DNA from: Desulfolucanica intricata
GTDB taxonomy: Bacteria; Bacillota; Desulfotomaculia; Desulfotomaculales; Desulfofarciminaceae
NCBI RefSeq assembly: GCF_001592105.1
Contig: NZ_BCWE01000003.1
Location: forward strand, 1 to 64,000
Direction: 5' to 3'
DNA: 64,000 nucleotides
A model generated the notes under the pieces. The model was not told the DNA's origin. It saw only the letters and a program-made list of their open reading frames with translations, and did no database searches. Positions 44,377 to 52,964 of this stretch are shown here, piece by piece; the stretch's first letter is position 1, and each line of letters begins with the position of its first letter. The translations under genes were made by a program, and so were the position numbers.

Positions 44377-44402
44377 AAAAGACCCCGCTTCGGGGTCTTT
44401 TG
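44377..44402. terminator. Bidirectional terminator
   Basis: AAAAGACCCCG, CTT loop, CGGGGTCTTTT lies between the convergent protease and lipoprotein genes. Flanking T runs suit both directions. Confidence 0.9.
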
Positions 44403-44414
44403 TTATTCTCGGTG

Positions 44415-44828
44415 TTATTTCTTTTCCTGTTTATCAAAGATCACTGCCGGATAGCTTTCAATTTTCTTTTTATCAGAACTGTTCTTAGCCGCAGCCTCAA
44501 CTTTGTAATACTTGGCTGTATAAACGCTTTCATCCTTTGTTTTTACCATAGCTTCGATATAATCCATATCCTTATTTTTTTCAATATAATCAGCGAGGAT
44601 CTTTTTAGCCTGTTCCTCAGTAGACTCCTTTTGTTCAACTGTAGTCCAAACCATTTTCAGGCCATTTTGCTCCAGGTCCACTTCACTGCCAACCTCATAC
44701 TCAGGTATATCCTTATTCTTAACCTCCAGTGCTTCAAAGGCAAACGGCGGCTTACCACACCCGGCTAACAGAGTAAGTGTGACAATTGCAACCAGTAATA
44801 CACCTAATCCTTTTTTCATTTTTGTCAT
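44415..44828 (-). CDS. Small lipoprotein of unknown function
   Basis: The 137-residue protein has a type II signal peptide ending in LLAGCG (Cys near residue 24). A small domain follows with EVGSEVDLEQNGLKMVWTTV and EYxxKNKD-like helices, then ESVYTAKYYKVEAAAKN. No recognised fold or catalytic residue. GGGGAGG lies about ten bases before the ATG. It is downstream of the sigma/anti-sigma operon but beyond that operon's terminator, so it has its own transcript. Confidence 0.7.
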   Translation of the reverse strand: MTKMKKGLGVLLVAIVTLTLLAGCGKPPFAFEALEVKNKDIPEYEVGSEVDLEQNGLKMVWTTVEQKESTEEQAKKILADYIEKNKDMDYIEAMVKTKDESVYTAKYYKVEAAAKNSSDKKKIESYPAVIFDKQEKK

Positions 44829-44898
44829 GCTGCTATCGCCTCCCCAAGTTGATATAAAATTAAAATGGATATATACGGCCGCTGTTAACAGCCAAAAA

Positions 44899-44920
44899 CC
44901 CCGGTAGGCCGGGGTCTAAA
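44899..44920 (-). terminator. Terminator of the sigma/anti-sigma operon
   Basis: ACCCCGG and CCGGGGT arms around TAGG are followed on the minus strand by TTTTTGG, just after the anti-sigma stop codon. Confidence 0.85.
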
Positions 44921-44926
44921 GATATT

Positions 44927-46006
44927 CTATTCAATCCATACAGCAATAAAAGCATGTTCAGCCTGCTGATCCAGGTGAGCTAAATTTACTTTTAAAGCTT
45001 CAATCTCAGCATTCAGCCTCCTCAAGGCATCAGGATTATTTTCTACAGTTTTCTTTTGTTCCTCTAAATCCTGAATCTCGTAAGAAATCTGTTTATACTG
45101 GGGTGTCAAATCCTTTTCCTGAATCTTTTTGTCCTTAACCTCACCGAGCTTTTCTAAATTAGCTAACAGCGGGGCAAAATTCTGATTTGAAACCTTTAAC
45201 TGAATCAGTACTGCCTGCTCCAGCGGCTGCTGGCTGTATTCTGCCTGATACTGCCCCGCCAGTTCTTTAACTACCGCAACAGCGGCTTCCTGCTCAGCTG
45301 CAGCCAGTTGAATAGATGCAGTTAAACTTTTTTTCTCCACACTTAGCAATGCAACCGGGCCATGCTCCGGCGCAGCTTCATTCTGTTTGGTACCGGGTGT
45401 GTTTACAGGGGCATTACCCTCATTAGCCGGCTTATCTGTTTTGGGATCACCCGAAATATCTTGTTCCCGGTTATCTTTGGAATCCTGCTTCTCAGCAGGC
45501 GGCTTTTGAGATTTATCCCCCGCTTCGTCTTGCTGATCAAAGGAATCCTTATCCTGGGGAGCCCCCGGAGAGGTCTTGACATCGCCTGAATCCTGCCGGG
45601 CGACTTGAGCGGAGAGCTTAGTGATCCCGTCATACTCTGAGGAGAAGCCCCAATAGCCAAAGCCCAGGATTAATATAGAAGCAGCTGCTGCCACCAGGCC
45701 TTTATAGCGGGACACACTAAACACGGCAGCAATTTTACCCTTCGGTTTAAATGCTTCTGATTTTTTATTTGCCCCGTTAATCTGAGCCATAACACTTTCT
45801 CTAAGCTCAACCGGCGGTTTTATTTCTATACTTCCTATTTCACCGAGCAGACCGGACATCTTCCGCCACTCGTTTAACTCTTTGGCACAATCCGGACAGC
45901 AGGACAAGTGTTCCTCTACCAGCTTTTTGTCTTCAGGATCAATTTCACCGTCAATATAAGGTGAAAACAACTCACTAATTTCAGAACATTTATCAGAACA
46001 TTTCAT
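44927..46006 (-). CDS. Anti-sigma factor with zinc-finger (ZAS) domain
   Basis: I start at ATG 46006 (359 residues). The N-terminal ZAS domain has SPYIDGEIDPEDKKLVEEHL and the zinc ligands in HLSCCPDC. One membrane helix (about 118-140; GLVAAAASILILGFGYWGFS) leads to a charged linker rich in Asp, Lys and Gln. The extracytoplasmic domain has GPVALLSVEKKSLTASIQLA and a final coiled coil (QISYEIQDLEEQKKTVEN), resembling the DUF4349-type sensor layout. It should hold the ECF sigma factor encoded just upstream. Its ribosome binding site lies in a hairpin within the sigma gene. Confidence 0.88.
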   Translation of the reverse strand: MKCSDKCSEISELFSPYIDGEIDPEDKKLVEEHLSCCPDCAKELNEWRKMSGLLGEIGSIEIKPPVELRESVMAQINGANKKSEAFKPKGKIAAVFSVSRYKGLVAAAASILILGFGYWGFSSEYDGITKLSAQVARQDSGDVKTSPGAPQDKDSFDQQDEAGDKSQKPPAEKQDSKDNREQDISGDPKTDKPANEGNAPVNTPGTKQNEAAPEHGPVALLSVEKKSLTASIQLAAAEQEAAVAVVKELAGQYQAEYSQQPLEQAVLIQLKVSNQNFAPLLANLEKLGEVKDKKIQEKDLTPQYKQISYEIQDLEEQKKTVENNPDALRRLNAEIEALKVNLAHLDQQAEHAFIAVWIE

Positions 46007-46652
46007 TGGAGGATAACCTCCCTTCATATGGGTTTTGATGCGTCTTTTTTCCCTGCTGTTCCGTACCTTTCATGATGGTAGAAAGCCTCTTTTTTAAGGC
46101 TTTTCTGGCCCTGTTAAGCCTGGACTTCACAGTACCCAGGGTGCAGTTGAGGATTTGAGCCATTTCATCATATGAATAGCCATGCATATCACGAAGCACC
46201 AGCACAGTACGCTGCTCCTCGCTTAACTCCATTAAAGCCTTGCGAATTTCCCTGGCTTCTTCCTGAAGCATGGCGTGTTCTTCCGGACCCGGGCCGGCTT
46301 CAGCATAATATTGACCGATCTCTTCACCCTTATCTGTCTCAACCGGTTTATCCAGAGAAAAAACCCTCTTGTGCCTGCTCTTACGCCTCAACTCACTCAT
46401 CCAAACATTCGAGGCTATCCGGTATAACCAGGTATCAAAGGAAGCCTCCTGCCTGAATTTCGGCAATGCATTGTATACATTAATTAATACATCTTGAGCT
46501 AAATCCAGGGCATCGGTATGATCGCCTGTAAGATGGCAGCACAAGGTGTATATTTTTTTCTCATAAAGTTTAACAAGTTCCTCAAAGGCCTGGATGTCAC
46601 CCTTTTGAATGCGGGTAATTAACTTGTTAACAAAACTTTTATCCATAGGCAT
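45993..46652 (-). CDS. ECF-type RNA polymerase sigma factor
   Basis: The 219-residue protein has sigma region 2 (DALDLAQDVLINVYNALPKF, ASFDTWLYRIASNVWMSELR) and region 4 (LSEEQRTVLVLRDMHGYSYD, EMAQILNCTLGTVKSRLNRA). It has no regions 1 or 3, typical of the SigW/SigE-like ECF group. Its 3' end overlaps the anti-sigma gene by 14 bases. It probably responds to envelope stress through that membrane partner. An ECF-like promoter motif lies just upstream, suggesting self-activation. Confidence 0.93.
   Translation of the reverse strand: MPMDKSFVNKLITRIQKGDIQAFEELVKLYEKKIYTLCCHLTGDHTDALDLAQDVLINVYNALPKFRQEASFDTWLYRIASNVWMSELRRKSRHKRVFSLDKPVETDKGEEIGQYYAEAGPGPEEHAMLQEEAREIRKALMELSEEQRTVLVLRDMHGYSYDEMAQILNCTLGTVKSRLNRARKALKKRLSTIMKGTEQQGKKTHQNPYEGRLSSNEMF
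46008..46021 (-). promoter_or_regulatory. Hairpin masking the anti-sigma ribosome binding site
   Basis: The minus strand reads GGAGGTTATCCTCC one base before the anti-sigma ATG. The Shine-Dalgarno GGAGG pairs perfectly with CCTCC over a four-base loop. It lies inside the coding region of the sigma gene, so translating ribosomes would open it. This would link anti-sigma output to sigma translation. Confidence 0.7.
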
Positions 46653-46686
46653 CCCCTATGATAGCTGTTTTTAGGCAGCTATGTTT

Positions 46687-46716
46687 TATAGTCGCAATTT
46701 CACACTTAAAAGTTCC
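46687..46716 (-). promoter_or_regulatory. Candidate ECF promoter upstream of the sigma gene
   Basis: GGAACTT (46716-46710) followed after 15 bases by CGACTATA resembles ECF-type -35/-10 pairs. It lies 35-65 bases ahead of the sigma gene start. Pattern match only. Confidence 0.35.
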
Positions 46717-46783
46717 CTTTATTTTATTCTAGAATAAAAAAAAATTTCCTTGTTAATAATAATTCATGATACTTTTTTTAAAT

Positions 46784-46811
46784 AAAGGACTGGATATATA
46801 TCCAGTCCTTT
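46784..46811. terminator. 28-bp perfect palindrome terminator
   Basis: AAAGGACTGGATAT meets its exact complement ATATCCAGTCCTTT, followed by TGTTTTT on the plus strand. On the minus strand it lies just downstream of the SLH gene stop at 46831. Confidence 0.8.
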
Positions 46812-46830
46812 GTTTTTAAATGTTAGTAAT

Positions 46831-47898
46831 TTATTGTTCTTCAGTATCCACTGAGGTAATATCACTGGCAAAAATTACCCATTTTGTATTTTCTCTCACC
46901 AGGTAACAGCGCTCCCAAATACTGCTGGTAAATTCAGGCATTTTTACCCGGTAGGAAATTTCCACCTCGGCCAGCCGGCTGCTTTTAGCCGCTACCCTGG
47001 CAGTCCCCGGATAAAATCTTACATTATCATCCTCTAAAGAAATACTCTCTAAAAGCCCGGCTCCCTCACTTTTAAGACCCAGGGCCATCTCACCGGTAAC
47101 ATACCGCGATAACCTGTCCCTGTCACCGCCTTCTTCCAGTATCTCCTCTACTTCATCATAAAAATCTTCCACAACGGAAACCAGTTTTTCATCCAAAGGG
47201 AGTTCACCGTTATCCTTTTCCAAAAAGCGGCTCAAGATAGCCATAACCTCGACCCTTTTGGCAGTCCCATAGGGTACAAAGGTTTTTGCGGTACGGCCGT
47301 TTACGATACCTAAATTATTAGCGGTTAATACCTCTTCATAAAACCAGTCGCCCTGCTTAACATCCCTAAAAGGATTTTCACCGGTAATAATCGTTTCACT
47401 GCTTAAGGCACGGGTAATCATCGCCACAATTTCCGCCCGGCTGATATTATCGTTCGGCTTAAAGTTAACCCTGCCCCCTGCTGACGGAGAACCGGTTACA
47501 ATACCCTCGTCATAAAGGGCCAGAGCCGAACCGCGGGCCCAGCCTGGGATAGACTTTTGATCAGCAAAGGGCAAAGTACCCTGCTTTTCCGGCAGGCCCA
47601 GAGTGCGGGCCAGTAAGGTGGCAAATTCTGCCCTGCTGATCACCTTTTCCGGCATACTGTAATAAACCCCTTTTTCACCATAGCCCTTAAGAATACCCAG
47701 CCGCACCATCTTCTCTAAGTATTCCGCCCCCCAGGGGTGGTTATCTATATCCTTAAACTGATAGGGAAAAGCAGCGGCCGGCTCGGCACCGGCCGGCACC
47801 TGGAATTCCTTCGGCTGCAGCAGGCCTGCCAGAAGGAAAACGGTAGTGATAAGTAAAACCGGAAATACCTTTTTAGATTTTTGCAAAATACTCCCCAT
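46831..47898 (-). CDS. SLH-domain surface protein with C-terminal NTF2-like domain
   Basis: The 355-residue protein has a signal segment (KVFPVLLITTVFLLAGLLQP). Three SLH repeats follow: MVRLGILKGYGEKGVYYSMP, LYDEGIVTGSPSAGGRVNFK and ANNLGIVNGRTAKTFVPYGT, each leading to SRAEFATLLAR-type helices. The last 120 residues (VVEDFYDEVEEILEEGGDRD to NTKWVIFASDITSVD) look like an NTF2-like fold, as in the protein at 38980. It is probably held on the pyruvylated wall polymer. It lies next to the ECF sigma operon and could belong to its regulon. Confidence 0.87.
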   Translation of the reverse strand: MGSILQKSKKVFPVLLITTVFLLAGLLQPKEFQVPAGAEPAAAFPYQFKDIDNHPWGAEYLEKMVRLGILKGYGEKGVYYSMPEKVISRAEFATLLARTLGLPEKQGTLPFADQKSIPGWARGSALALYDEGIVTGSPSAGGRVNFKPNDNISRAEIVAMITRALSSETIITGENPFRDVKQGDWFYEEVLTANNLGIVNGRTAKTFVPYGTAKRVEVMAILSRFLEKDNGELPLDEKLVSVVEDFYDEVEEILEEGGDRDRLSRYVTGEMALGLKSEGAGLLESISLEDDNVRFYPGTARVAAKSSRLAEVEISYRVKMPEFTSSIWERCYLVRENTKWVIFASDITSVDTEEQ

Positions 47899-48006
47899 AA
47901 ATTACCAAGTATAACCTCCTTCACAAATTCCAAAATGTATATACACTGGTAATTCGCTAAACAGGAAGGTCTCCCTTTTGGTAATCTATGCATCTATTGC
48001 TAACTA

Positions 48007-48462
48007 TTACTTCTTTTCTTTCTCGCTCTCGCATAAATTCTCATAAAGCTTTTCATATATGTGCACCAGCTGCTCGATATCCTCCTCGGGCAGCTGCCCC
48101 AAATATTTTTTCGAAATTCGATACCTAACGGCCAGGCAGCTGTCCAAAAGCTCCTTCCCCCGGGGAGTCAAACTTAACAAAACCAGCCGGCGGTCATTCT
48201 CATCCCGGCCTCTTTCCACTAAACCTGCTTTGCAGAGCTTATCCACCAGGGAAGTGATAGCACTTAAAGATACACACAGGTCTTCGGCTAAATCAGATAC
48301 CTTGGAGCAGCCCCGCTCATTAATCTTTCTCATTACAAAAAATTGACTCTCGGTAACCCCTTCGACCATATGATGTGCCAGCTCGCTGCTCATCTTTCTC
48401 ATTAAATTCTGAAAGACATGATCCAGTCTTCGTATATATAAATCTATCTTATCCTGCTTCAT
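48007..48462 (-). CDS. MarR-family transcriptional regulator
   Basis: The 151-residue protein has the winged-helix pattern VTESQFFVMRKINERGCSKV, SDLAEDLCVSLSAITSLVDK, LCKAGLVERGRDENDRRLVL with LLSLTPRGKELL. The DxRxxxLxLTxxG wing is diagnostic of MarR. Cys residues (C33, C46-type) could sense oxidation but this is not shown. A GGGGAAAAGAA ribosome binding site precedes the ATG. Its target may be its own promoter and the adjacent SLH or TolC-type genes. Confidence 0.92.
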   Translation of the reverse strand: MKQDKIDLYIRRLDHVFQNLMRKMSSELAHHMVEGVTESQFFVMRKINERGCSKVSDLAEDLCVSLSAITSLVDKLCKAGLVERGRDENDRRLVLLSLTPRGKELLDSCLAVRYRISKKYLGQLPEEDIEQLVHIYEKLYENLCESEKEKK

Positions 48463-48484
48463 TTCTTTTCCCCCAATTAGTTAA

Positions 48485-48500
48485 CAAGGTAAATTACTTG
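48485..48500. promoter_or_regulatory. Candidate MarR operator
   Basis: CAAGGTAAATTACTTG is an imperfect 16-bp palindrome about 23 bases upstream of the MarR gene start, a usual autoregulatory position. Confidence 0.35.
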
Positions 48501-48593
48501 CTATGTTAAGTATAGATTAATTTCCCGTATACTGTCAAGAATCAGACTATACTCGTTATAAATGGCTATAATTTTGAATAATCGCCAAAATTT

Positions 48594-48622
48594 AAAACTC
48601 ACCCCGTAGAGAGGTGAGTTTT
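48594..48622 (-). terminator. Terminator of the SLH gene at 48635
   Basis: AAAACTCACC and GGTGAGTTTT form a 10-bp stem. On the minus strand it lies just after the stop codon. A close copy terminates the TolC-type gene. Confidence 0.8.
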
Positions 48623-48634
48623 AGTCCTCTATTA

Positions 48635-50194
48635 TTATTCGAGATTAAAAGTAAAAGTAATCCAATCTCCTAAATTCTCTGCATCCTTAACACTGATCTC
48701 TAGTTTAGTTGCATTTCCATCAGGGGCAAATTCATCTAAAAGAACCTTGAGCTCATCATAGGATCTATTAATGTTATTTAATTTAACCTTATTATCCTCA
48801 ATAGTAATCTTTTTACGTACTATATCTTCGATATATTCTGGTATTTCTTTAGCTTTATCATCATTATATACACATAATTTAATGTCATCGTTACTCTTTA
48901 CATCTACTACTTTTAAAGTACTATCTATTGAGAAGGTTCTTGTTCCAATGGGGTTGTCATTTCTACCGGATAAGTTATAAGTTTTTTCATCCACTTTTTC
49001 ATAATCAAGGCTCGAAGAGGGTTTACTGCTTCCGCCGCCGCCACCGCCACCACCGGAGGAGGAACTAACAGCAAAAGGGGCCTTTAAGGTATCAATACTT
49101 TGCTCTTTCGCACTTCCTACATCAACACTTTCCTCTACAACTTCTATCTTATCATTCTCCGGGTTTACTGCTCTTACCGTATATTCTTTATCAGGTAATA
49201 CGGCCAGCTTGTAGTTACCGTTTGTATCTGTGGTTGTAATAAAGGTTGGGTTCGTAGTAAACATTATTTCTGTATTCTTTACTGGTTTATTGTTTTTATC
49301 GTTTAGCTTACCGCTTACAATAACGGCCTCTTCCAACTCAAGCTCCAGAGCAACAAAGCCGCCTACGGCAGTAACTTCAACATCACTTTCATATGCAATG
49401 GCTTCATCAGTTACAGCAGTAATGTCATATTCGCCCGGGCTTAACTCAAACTTAAAATTACCGTCACTATCAGCTTCTGCTTTTTCAATTACTTCATACC
49501 CGTCTTTTTCAAATACTCTGATTACTGCATCTTTAACAGCTTCATTTTTGTAAGTAACTGTACCTTCAATACCCTGCTCATCACTAACTTTACCCAGGGC
49601 TGCATTCAAAACTACAATTGCTTCTGCCCGGGTAATAGGGTTTAAGCCCCTGAAACTTTTATCCGGATAACCATTAATAATCCCGGCATTGGCTACGGCG
49701 TTAACACTTGCTTTAGCCCAGCTTGGAATAATATCAGCGTCAACAAACTTATCCAAGCCGTCAAGCTCTTCAGAGGTATCCAAATCTAACAGCTTAGCAA
49801 CAATCACTGCTGCTTCCTGACGGCTAATTTCCCGGGTTGGTCTAAAAGTATTATCCTCATAGCCGGAAATGTACCCGGCTGCTTTAGCTGTCGCTACATC
49901 TTCATAGAACCAGTCAGTGGTCTTAACATCTGCAAAATCACATTCTGCATCATTATTTAAACTAAAGGCCCTATTAACTAATACCACAAATTCCGCCCTG
50001 GTAATACTGTTGTCCGGCTTAAAGGTTCCATCAGGATACCCCGCAACCAAACCCTGCTCAACCCACTCTTCAATTTGTTTTTGAGCCCAGTGACCGTTTA
50101 TATCTGACAAACCGGCCGCAAAAGCAGCACCGGAAAGGCCAAGTATCAACATCACTGTCAGGGCCACTAAAAATAAACTTCTGTTAGTTTTCAT
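48635..50194 (-). CDS. SLH-domain protein with carboxypeptidase-regulatory-like domains
   Basis: The 519-residue protein has a signal peptide (cleaved near AAFA). Three clear SLH repeats (about 27-205) follow: QGLVAGYPDGTFKPDNSITR, AAGYISGYEDNTFRPTREIS and NAGIINGYPDKSFRGLNPIT. Two Cna-B/CarboxypepD-reg-like beta domains come next (GIEGTVTYKNEAVKDAVIRV, VSGKLNDKNNKPVKNTEIMF). A Gly/Ser linker with eight glycines in a row leads to a C-terminal domain of unknown fold. It is a wall-bound surface protein, possibly structural or adhesive. ATG follows GGTGGTATAAGGTAGC, a weak ribosome site. Confidence 0.9.
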   Translation of the reverse strand: MKTNRSLFLVALTVMLILGLSGAAFAAGLSDINGHWAQKQIEEWVEQGLVAGYPDGTFKPDNSITRAEFVVLVNRAFSLNNDAECDFADVKTTDWFYEDVATAKAAGYISGYEDNTFRPTREISRQEAAVIVAKLLDLDTSEELDGLDKFVDADIIPSWAKASVNAVANAGIINGYPDKSFRGLNPITRAEAIVVLNAALGKVSDEQGIEGTVTYKNEAVKDAVIRVFEKDGYEVIEKAEADSDGNFKFELSPGEYDITAVTDEAIAYESDVEVTAVGGFVALELELEEAVIVSGKLNDKNNKPVKNTEIMFTTNPTFITTTDTNGNYKLAVLPDKEYTVRAVNPENDKIEVVEESVDVGSAKEQSIDTLKAPFAVSSSSGGGGGGGGSSKPSSSLDYEKVDEKTYNLSGRNDNPIGTRTFSIDSTLKVVDVKSNDDIKLCVYNDDKAKEIPEYIEDIVRKKITIEDNKVKLNNINRSYDELKVLLDEFAPDGNATKLEISVKDAENLGDWITFTFNLE

Positions 50195-50374
50195 TTTAGC
50201 TACCTTATACCACCTTTCTTAATTAATTATAAAACAATAAAACCCGCTGCTATCCCTATAAAACCACCCCCTGCTATTTACTTTTGCAGACTCTTAATTT
50301 TTTGTTTATATCCCATTCGCCAAATATTTCATTTAATCCTTCATTTAACCATATTAAAGTCATTTTTTCTCAAA

Positions 50375-50403
50375 AAAAATCACCCCATATAGAGGTGAGT
50401 TTT
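50375..50403 (-). terminator. Terminator of the TolC-family gene
   Basis: AAAAATCACC and GGTGAGTTTT form the stem (one mismatch), with a loop similar to that at 48604-48612. The minus strand ends in TTTTTTTG. Confidence 0.75.
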
Positions 50404-50412
50404 ACTTAGAAC

Positions 50413-51735
50413 CTAAGCCTTCATGCCGCTCGACAGGCCTTGAGGAGGTGCCAGTTTTGCAGTTTCAAAGCTCAGTTTTGCAAGATAATGGTTGTACAAC
50501 GCATCTACACGGTTTAATTCCATTTCACTTAACTGCACAGAAGCTCCCATTACATCAAGGCTCGTAGCCATACCTACCTGGTAGCGCAGCTGAGTCAGGC
50601 GCAAACTTTCCCGGCTGTTTTCTACAGCATCGGTTAAAGCATCAAACTGTTTTTGCAGTGCCTGTACATTTAAATAAGCCTGGGTAATGTCCGATACTAC
50701 CGCTTTCTTGGTATCTTCCAACAGTATTACGGCCTGTTCAACCGAGGCTCTGGCCTGCTTGGCATCATAGGTGTAAGGAGCGGAATAACCGGCTACTACA
50801 TCATAGAACGCCTCGGCCACTTCTATATTCGCAGTTTTCTCCATTACATCCAGCCGGGTCTTTTGAGCTTCTTCAATAACTTTATTCAAATCAACCTCTG
50901 CCATAGGCTGATACTGCACCTGACTGGTCAGGTTGTACCGGGTATCGACCGGCAAACCAATAGATTTACTCAACTCAATCTGTTTTAGCCGATAGGTATT
51001 TTCAGCATTAGTCAGTGCAGCCCGGGCGGAACTTACCGCAGCCTGGGCTCCCAGCACTTCATTTTTTGCCACGGTTCCCACATTGAAGGCAACTTCAGCC
51101 AGGCGCAGCTGCTCCTGGGCCCTCTCCAGGGCCGCACGGCTTACTTTTTCTTGATCCCTGGCCTTTAATACCTCTAAATAATTCTTTTTAATCAGCAGTT
51201 CAATTTGTGTTTTGGTCACTTCATAACTGCGGTCAGCCACCGCAAACTCGGCCTTCTTCTGCTTTTCATTAACCCGGGCATCGGCTTTTATTTTGGACCG
51301 ATCCAGAAAATCGGGAATATCACGGCGCTGGTAAATGGCCTGCTCAGCCGCAGCCCGTTTTTTATCCCGCTCGAACTTGGCCATTTGCAAACCGGTGTTG
51401 TTCTCCTCAGCCAGCTTTAAAGCCTCTTCCATAGTTAAAGTCTTTGTTTCATTTACATCAGCCTGCTGCGCAGTGCTTTCGGTCTGAGCCGATTCTTCCT
51501 CCGCCGTATTCGCCGCAGCAGTCACAACAACCGGCTCAACGGTTAATTGGGCGGATTGCTCTTCATTTACCGGTTGATTAATATCTTCCGGTGCCCTTGG
51601 CCTTAAACTGACGGCAGCTTCAGCTGCCCGGACAGAGGCGATCCCGTTATCCCGGATTGTTTCGCCGGCCGGTACGGTGAGACTCAGGACCAGCATCAAT
51701 GCCAGAATAGGAGCCCATATCCACATCTTTTTCAT
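50413..51735 (-). CDS. TolC/outer-membrane-efflux-family protein
   Basis: From ATG 51735 the 440-residue protein has a signal peptide (MWIWAPILALMLVLSLTVPA) and a Glu/Thr-rich linker. The duplicated helical TolC (OEP) pattern follows: TLTMEEALKLAEENNTGLQM, EVAFNVGTVAKNEVLGAQAA, TSLDVMGASVQLSEMELNRV with DALYNHYLAKLSFE near the C-terminus. TolC-type proteins form trimeric channels across outer membranes in diderms. No LPS, BAM or Omp genes are visible here, so an export role in a monoderm wall or a divergent function must be considered. No membrane-fusion or pump gene is adjacent. Confidence 0.85.
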   Translation of the reverse strand: MKKMWIWAPILALMLVLSLTVPAGETIRDNGIASVRAAEAAVSLRPRAPEDINQPVNEEQSAQLTVEPVVVTAAANTAEEESAQTESTAQQADVNETKTLTMEEALKLAEENNTGLQMAKFERDKKRAAAEQAIYQRRDIPDFLDRSKIKADARVNEKQKKAEFAVADRSYEVTKTQIELLIKKNYLEVLKARDQEKVSRAALERAQEQLRLAEVAFNVGTVAKNEVLGAQAAVSSARAALTNAENTYRLKQIELSKSIGLPVDTRYNLTSQVQYQPMAEVDLNKVIEEAQKTRLDVMEKTANIEVAEAFYDVVAGYSAPYTYDAKQARASVEQAVILLEDTKKAVVSDITQAYLNVQALQKQFDALTDAVENSRESLRLTQLRYQVGMATSLDVMGASVQLSEMELNRVDALYNHYLAKLSFETAKLAPPQGLSSGMKA

Positions 51736-51927
51736 TATGTACCTATCCCTCCCCTGGTAGTTAAGCAATTAAATGTTTTACTAATCAAAGTATAGATTGT
51801 GAGTAACAGCTTGTCAATATTTATAATTAATGCCAGCAACATACCTCTGCACTATCTAATTCTAATTATGCAATATACGACATATTCTATGGAAAGAACC
51901 CCCTTATTAGGAGGTATTCCAAGCAAT

Positions 51928-52911
51928 ATGATCAAAAGGTTTCTGATTCTTACAGCTATGACTTTACTGTTTACTTTAACCTGTACAGTACAAGTTACCG
52001 CGCAGCCGCCGAAACAAATTTATTTTGAGGGTTTTAGGATTAACAGCCAACCGGTAATGGAGAATGGAACACTTTTAGCAGAACTAAGACCGGTTACCGA
52101 AACATTAGGTTTTAATGTAGAGTGGAACCCGTTAACACAAACTGTCACAGCCCATAAGGATGACTTAATTGTTGAGCTAAAAATAGGCAGTGAAAATGTT
52201 TTGGTAAACGGTGTAAATAGAAAGCTGTCACCGGCGCCTGAAATTATCAACGACCGCACGCTGGTAACTTTTCAATTTATAGAGCTTCTTTGTGAATTAG
52301 ATGATAAAATTATTGACTGGAATGAAAATACCGGAATTGTTACTATTAAAAGAAAAAATAAATTCTTGACATTAACTGAGGATGAAATATTAGAAGCACT
52401 GGAAATTGGTAAAAAAGGCCCGGGAGCCCTGGAGAGAAACAGGTTTAAGAGTAGATACAAACTGCCGGTAGAAGAAGGTAAGCTGTGGAGATGGCGGCCT
52501 GATATCTGGTTCAAAACCCCTTATTATCAAATAGTCGAAACTTCTTGCAAAAAAAGTACCGAATTTAAAAAATATACCTTAGAAGAAGCCAAAGAGTTTA
52601 TTCGAATGTTGAAAGCAAAAAATCTTTTAACCTTTGAAATAACAGCTTACAGCGACTATATCGGTATTGGGAAAAAAATAAACTTTATACTAAAACAAGA
52701 AGACAGGCTGATCCTACCTCAAAAAATTACCGGGAATGATGAGTTAGCTGATATCACAAGTTCATGGCCTTTTCCCACCTATAAACTGCCGCTTATGGTT
52801 AGCTTTAACGCCGGCGAGATAGATTTTCATAAAAAAGCAGTTCTTGTGTACTTTTACCGGGGAGAAAACACCTTCGTCAGTTATACTCTTGATTTTAGCA
52901 GGTATAAGTAA
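51928..52911 (+). CDS. Exported protein with copper-amine-oxidase N-terminal-type domain
   Basis: I start at ATG 51928 (327 residues), with AGGAGGT 12 bases upstream. The N-terminal signal (MIKRFLILTAMTLLFTLTCT) precedes a Cu_amine_oxidN1-type stalk domain (about 30-140: MENGTLLAELRPVTETLGFN, VEWNPLTQTVTAHKDDLIVE, INDRTLVTFQFIELL). The C-terminal 190 residues have no family I recognise. Despite the domain name no oxidase is present. Such domains are common in Firmicute wall proteins. A terminator lies after it. Confidence 0.8.
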   Translation: MIKRFLILTAMTLLFTLTCTVQVTAQPPKQIYFEGFRINSQPVMENGTLLAELRPVTETLGFNVEWNPLTQTVTAHKDDLIVELKIGSENVLVNGVNRKLSPAPEIINDRTLVTFQFIELLCELDDKIIDWNENTGIVTIKRKNKFLTLTEDEILEALEIGKKGPGALERNRFKSRYKLPVEEGKLWRWRPDIWFKTPYYQIVETSCKKSTEFKKYTLEEAKEFIRMLKAKNLLTFEITAYSDYIGIGKKINFILKQEDRLILPQKITGNDELADITSSWPFPTYKLPLMVSFNAGEIDFHKKAVLVYFYRGENTFVSYTLDFSRYK

Positions 52912-52927
52912 TGATTCTAAAAAAATT

Positions 52928-52955
52928 AAAGGCCGGAATATGTTCTCCGGCCTTT
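52928..52955. terminator. Bidirectional terminator
   Basis: AAAGGCCGGA and TCCGGCCTTT pair perfectly between the convergent copper-amine-oxidase-N-domain gene and the first SLAP gene. Confidence 0.88.
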
Positions 52956-52964
52956 GCTCCTGCT

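Noticed and set aside
49020-49060. CCG/CCA repeat as a microsatellite of interest
   Set aside because: It simply encodes the polyglycine linker of the SLH protein.
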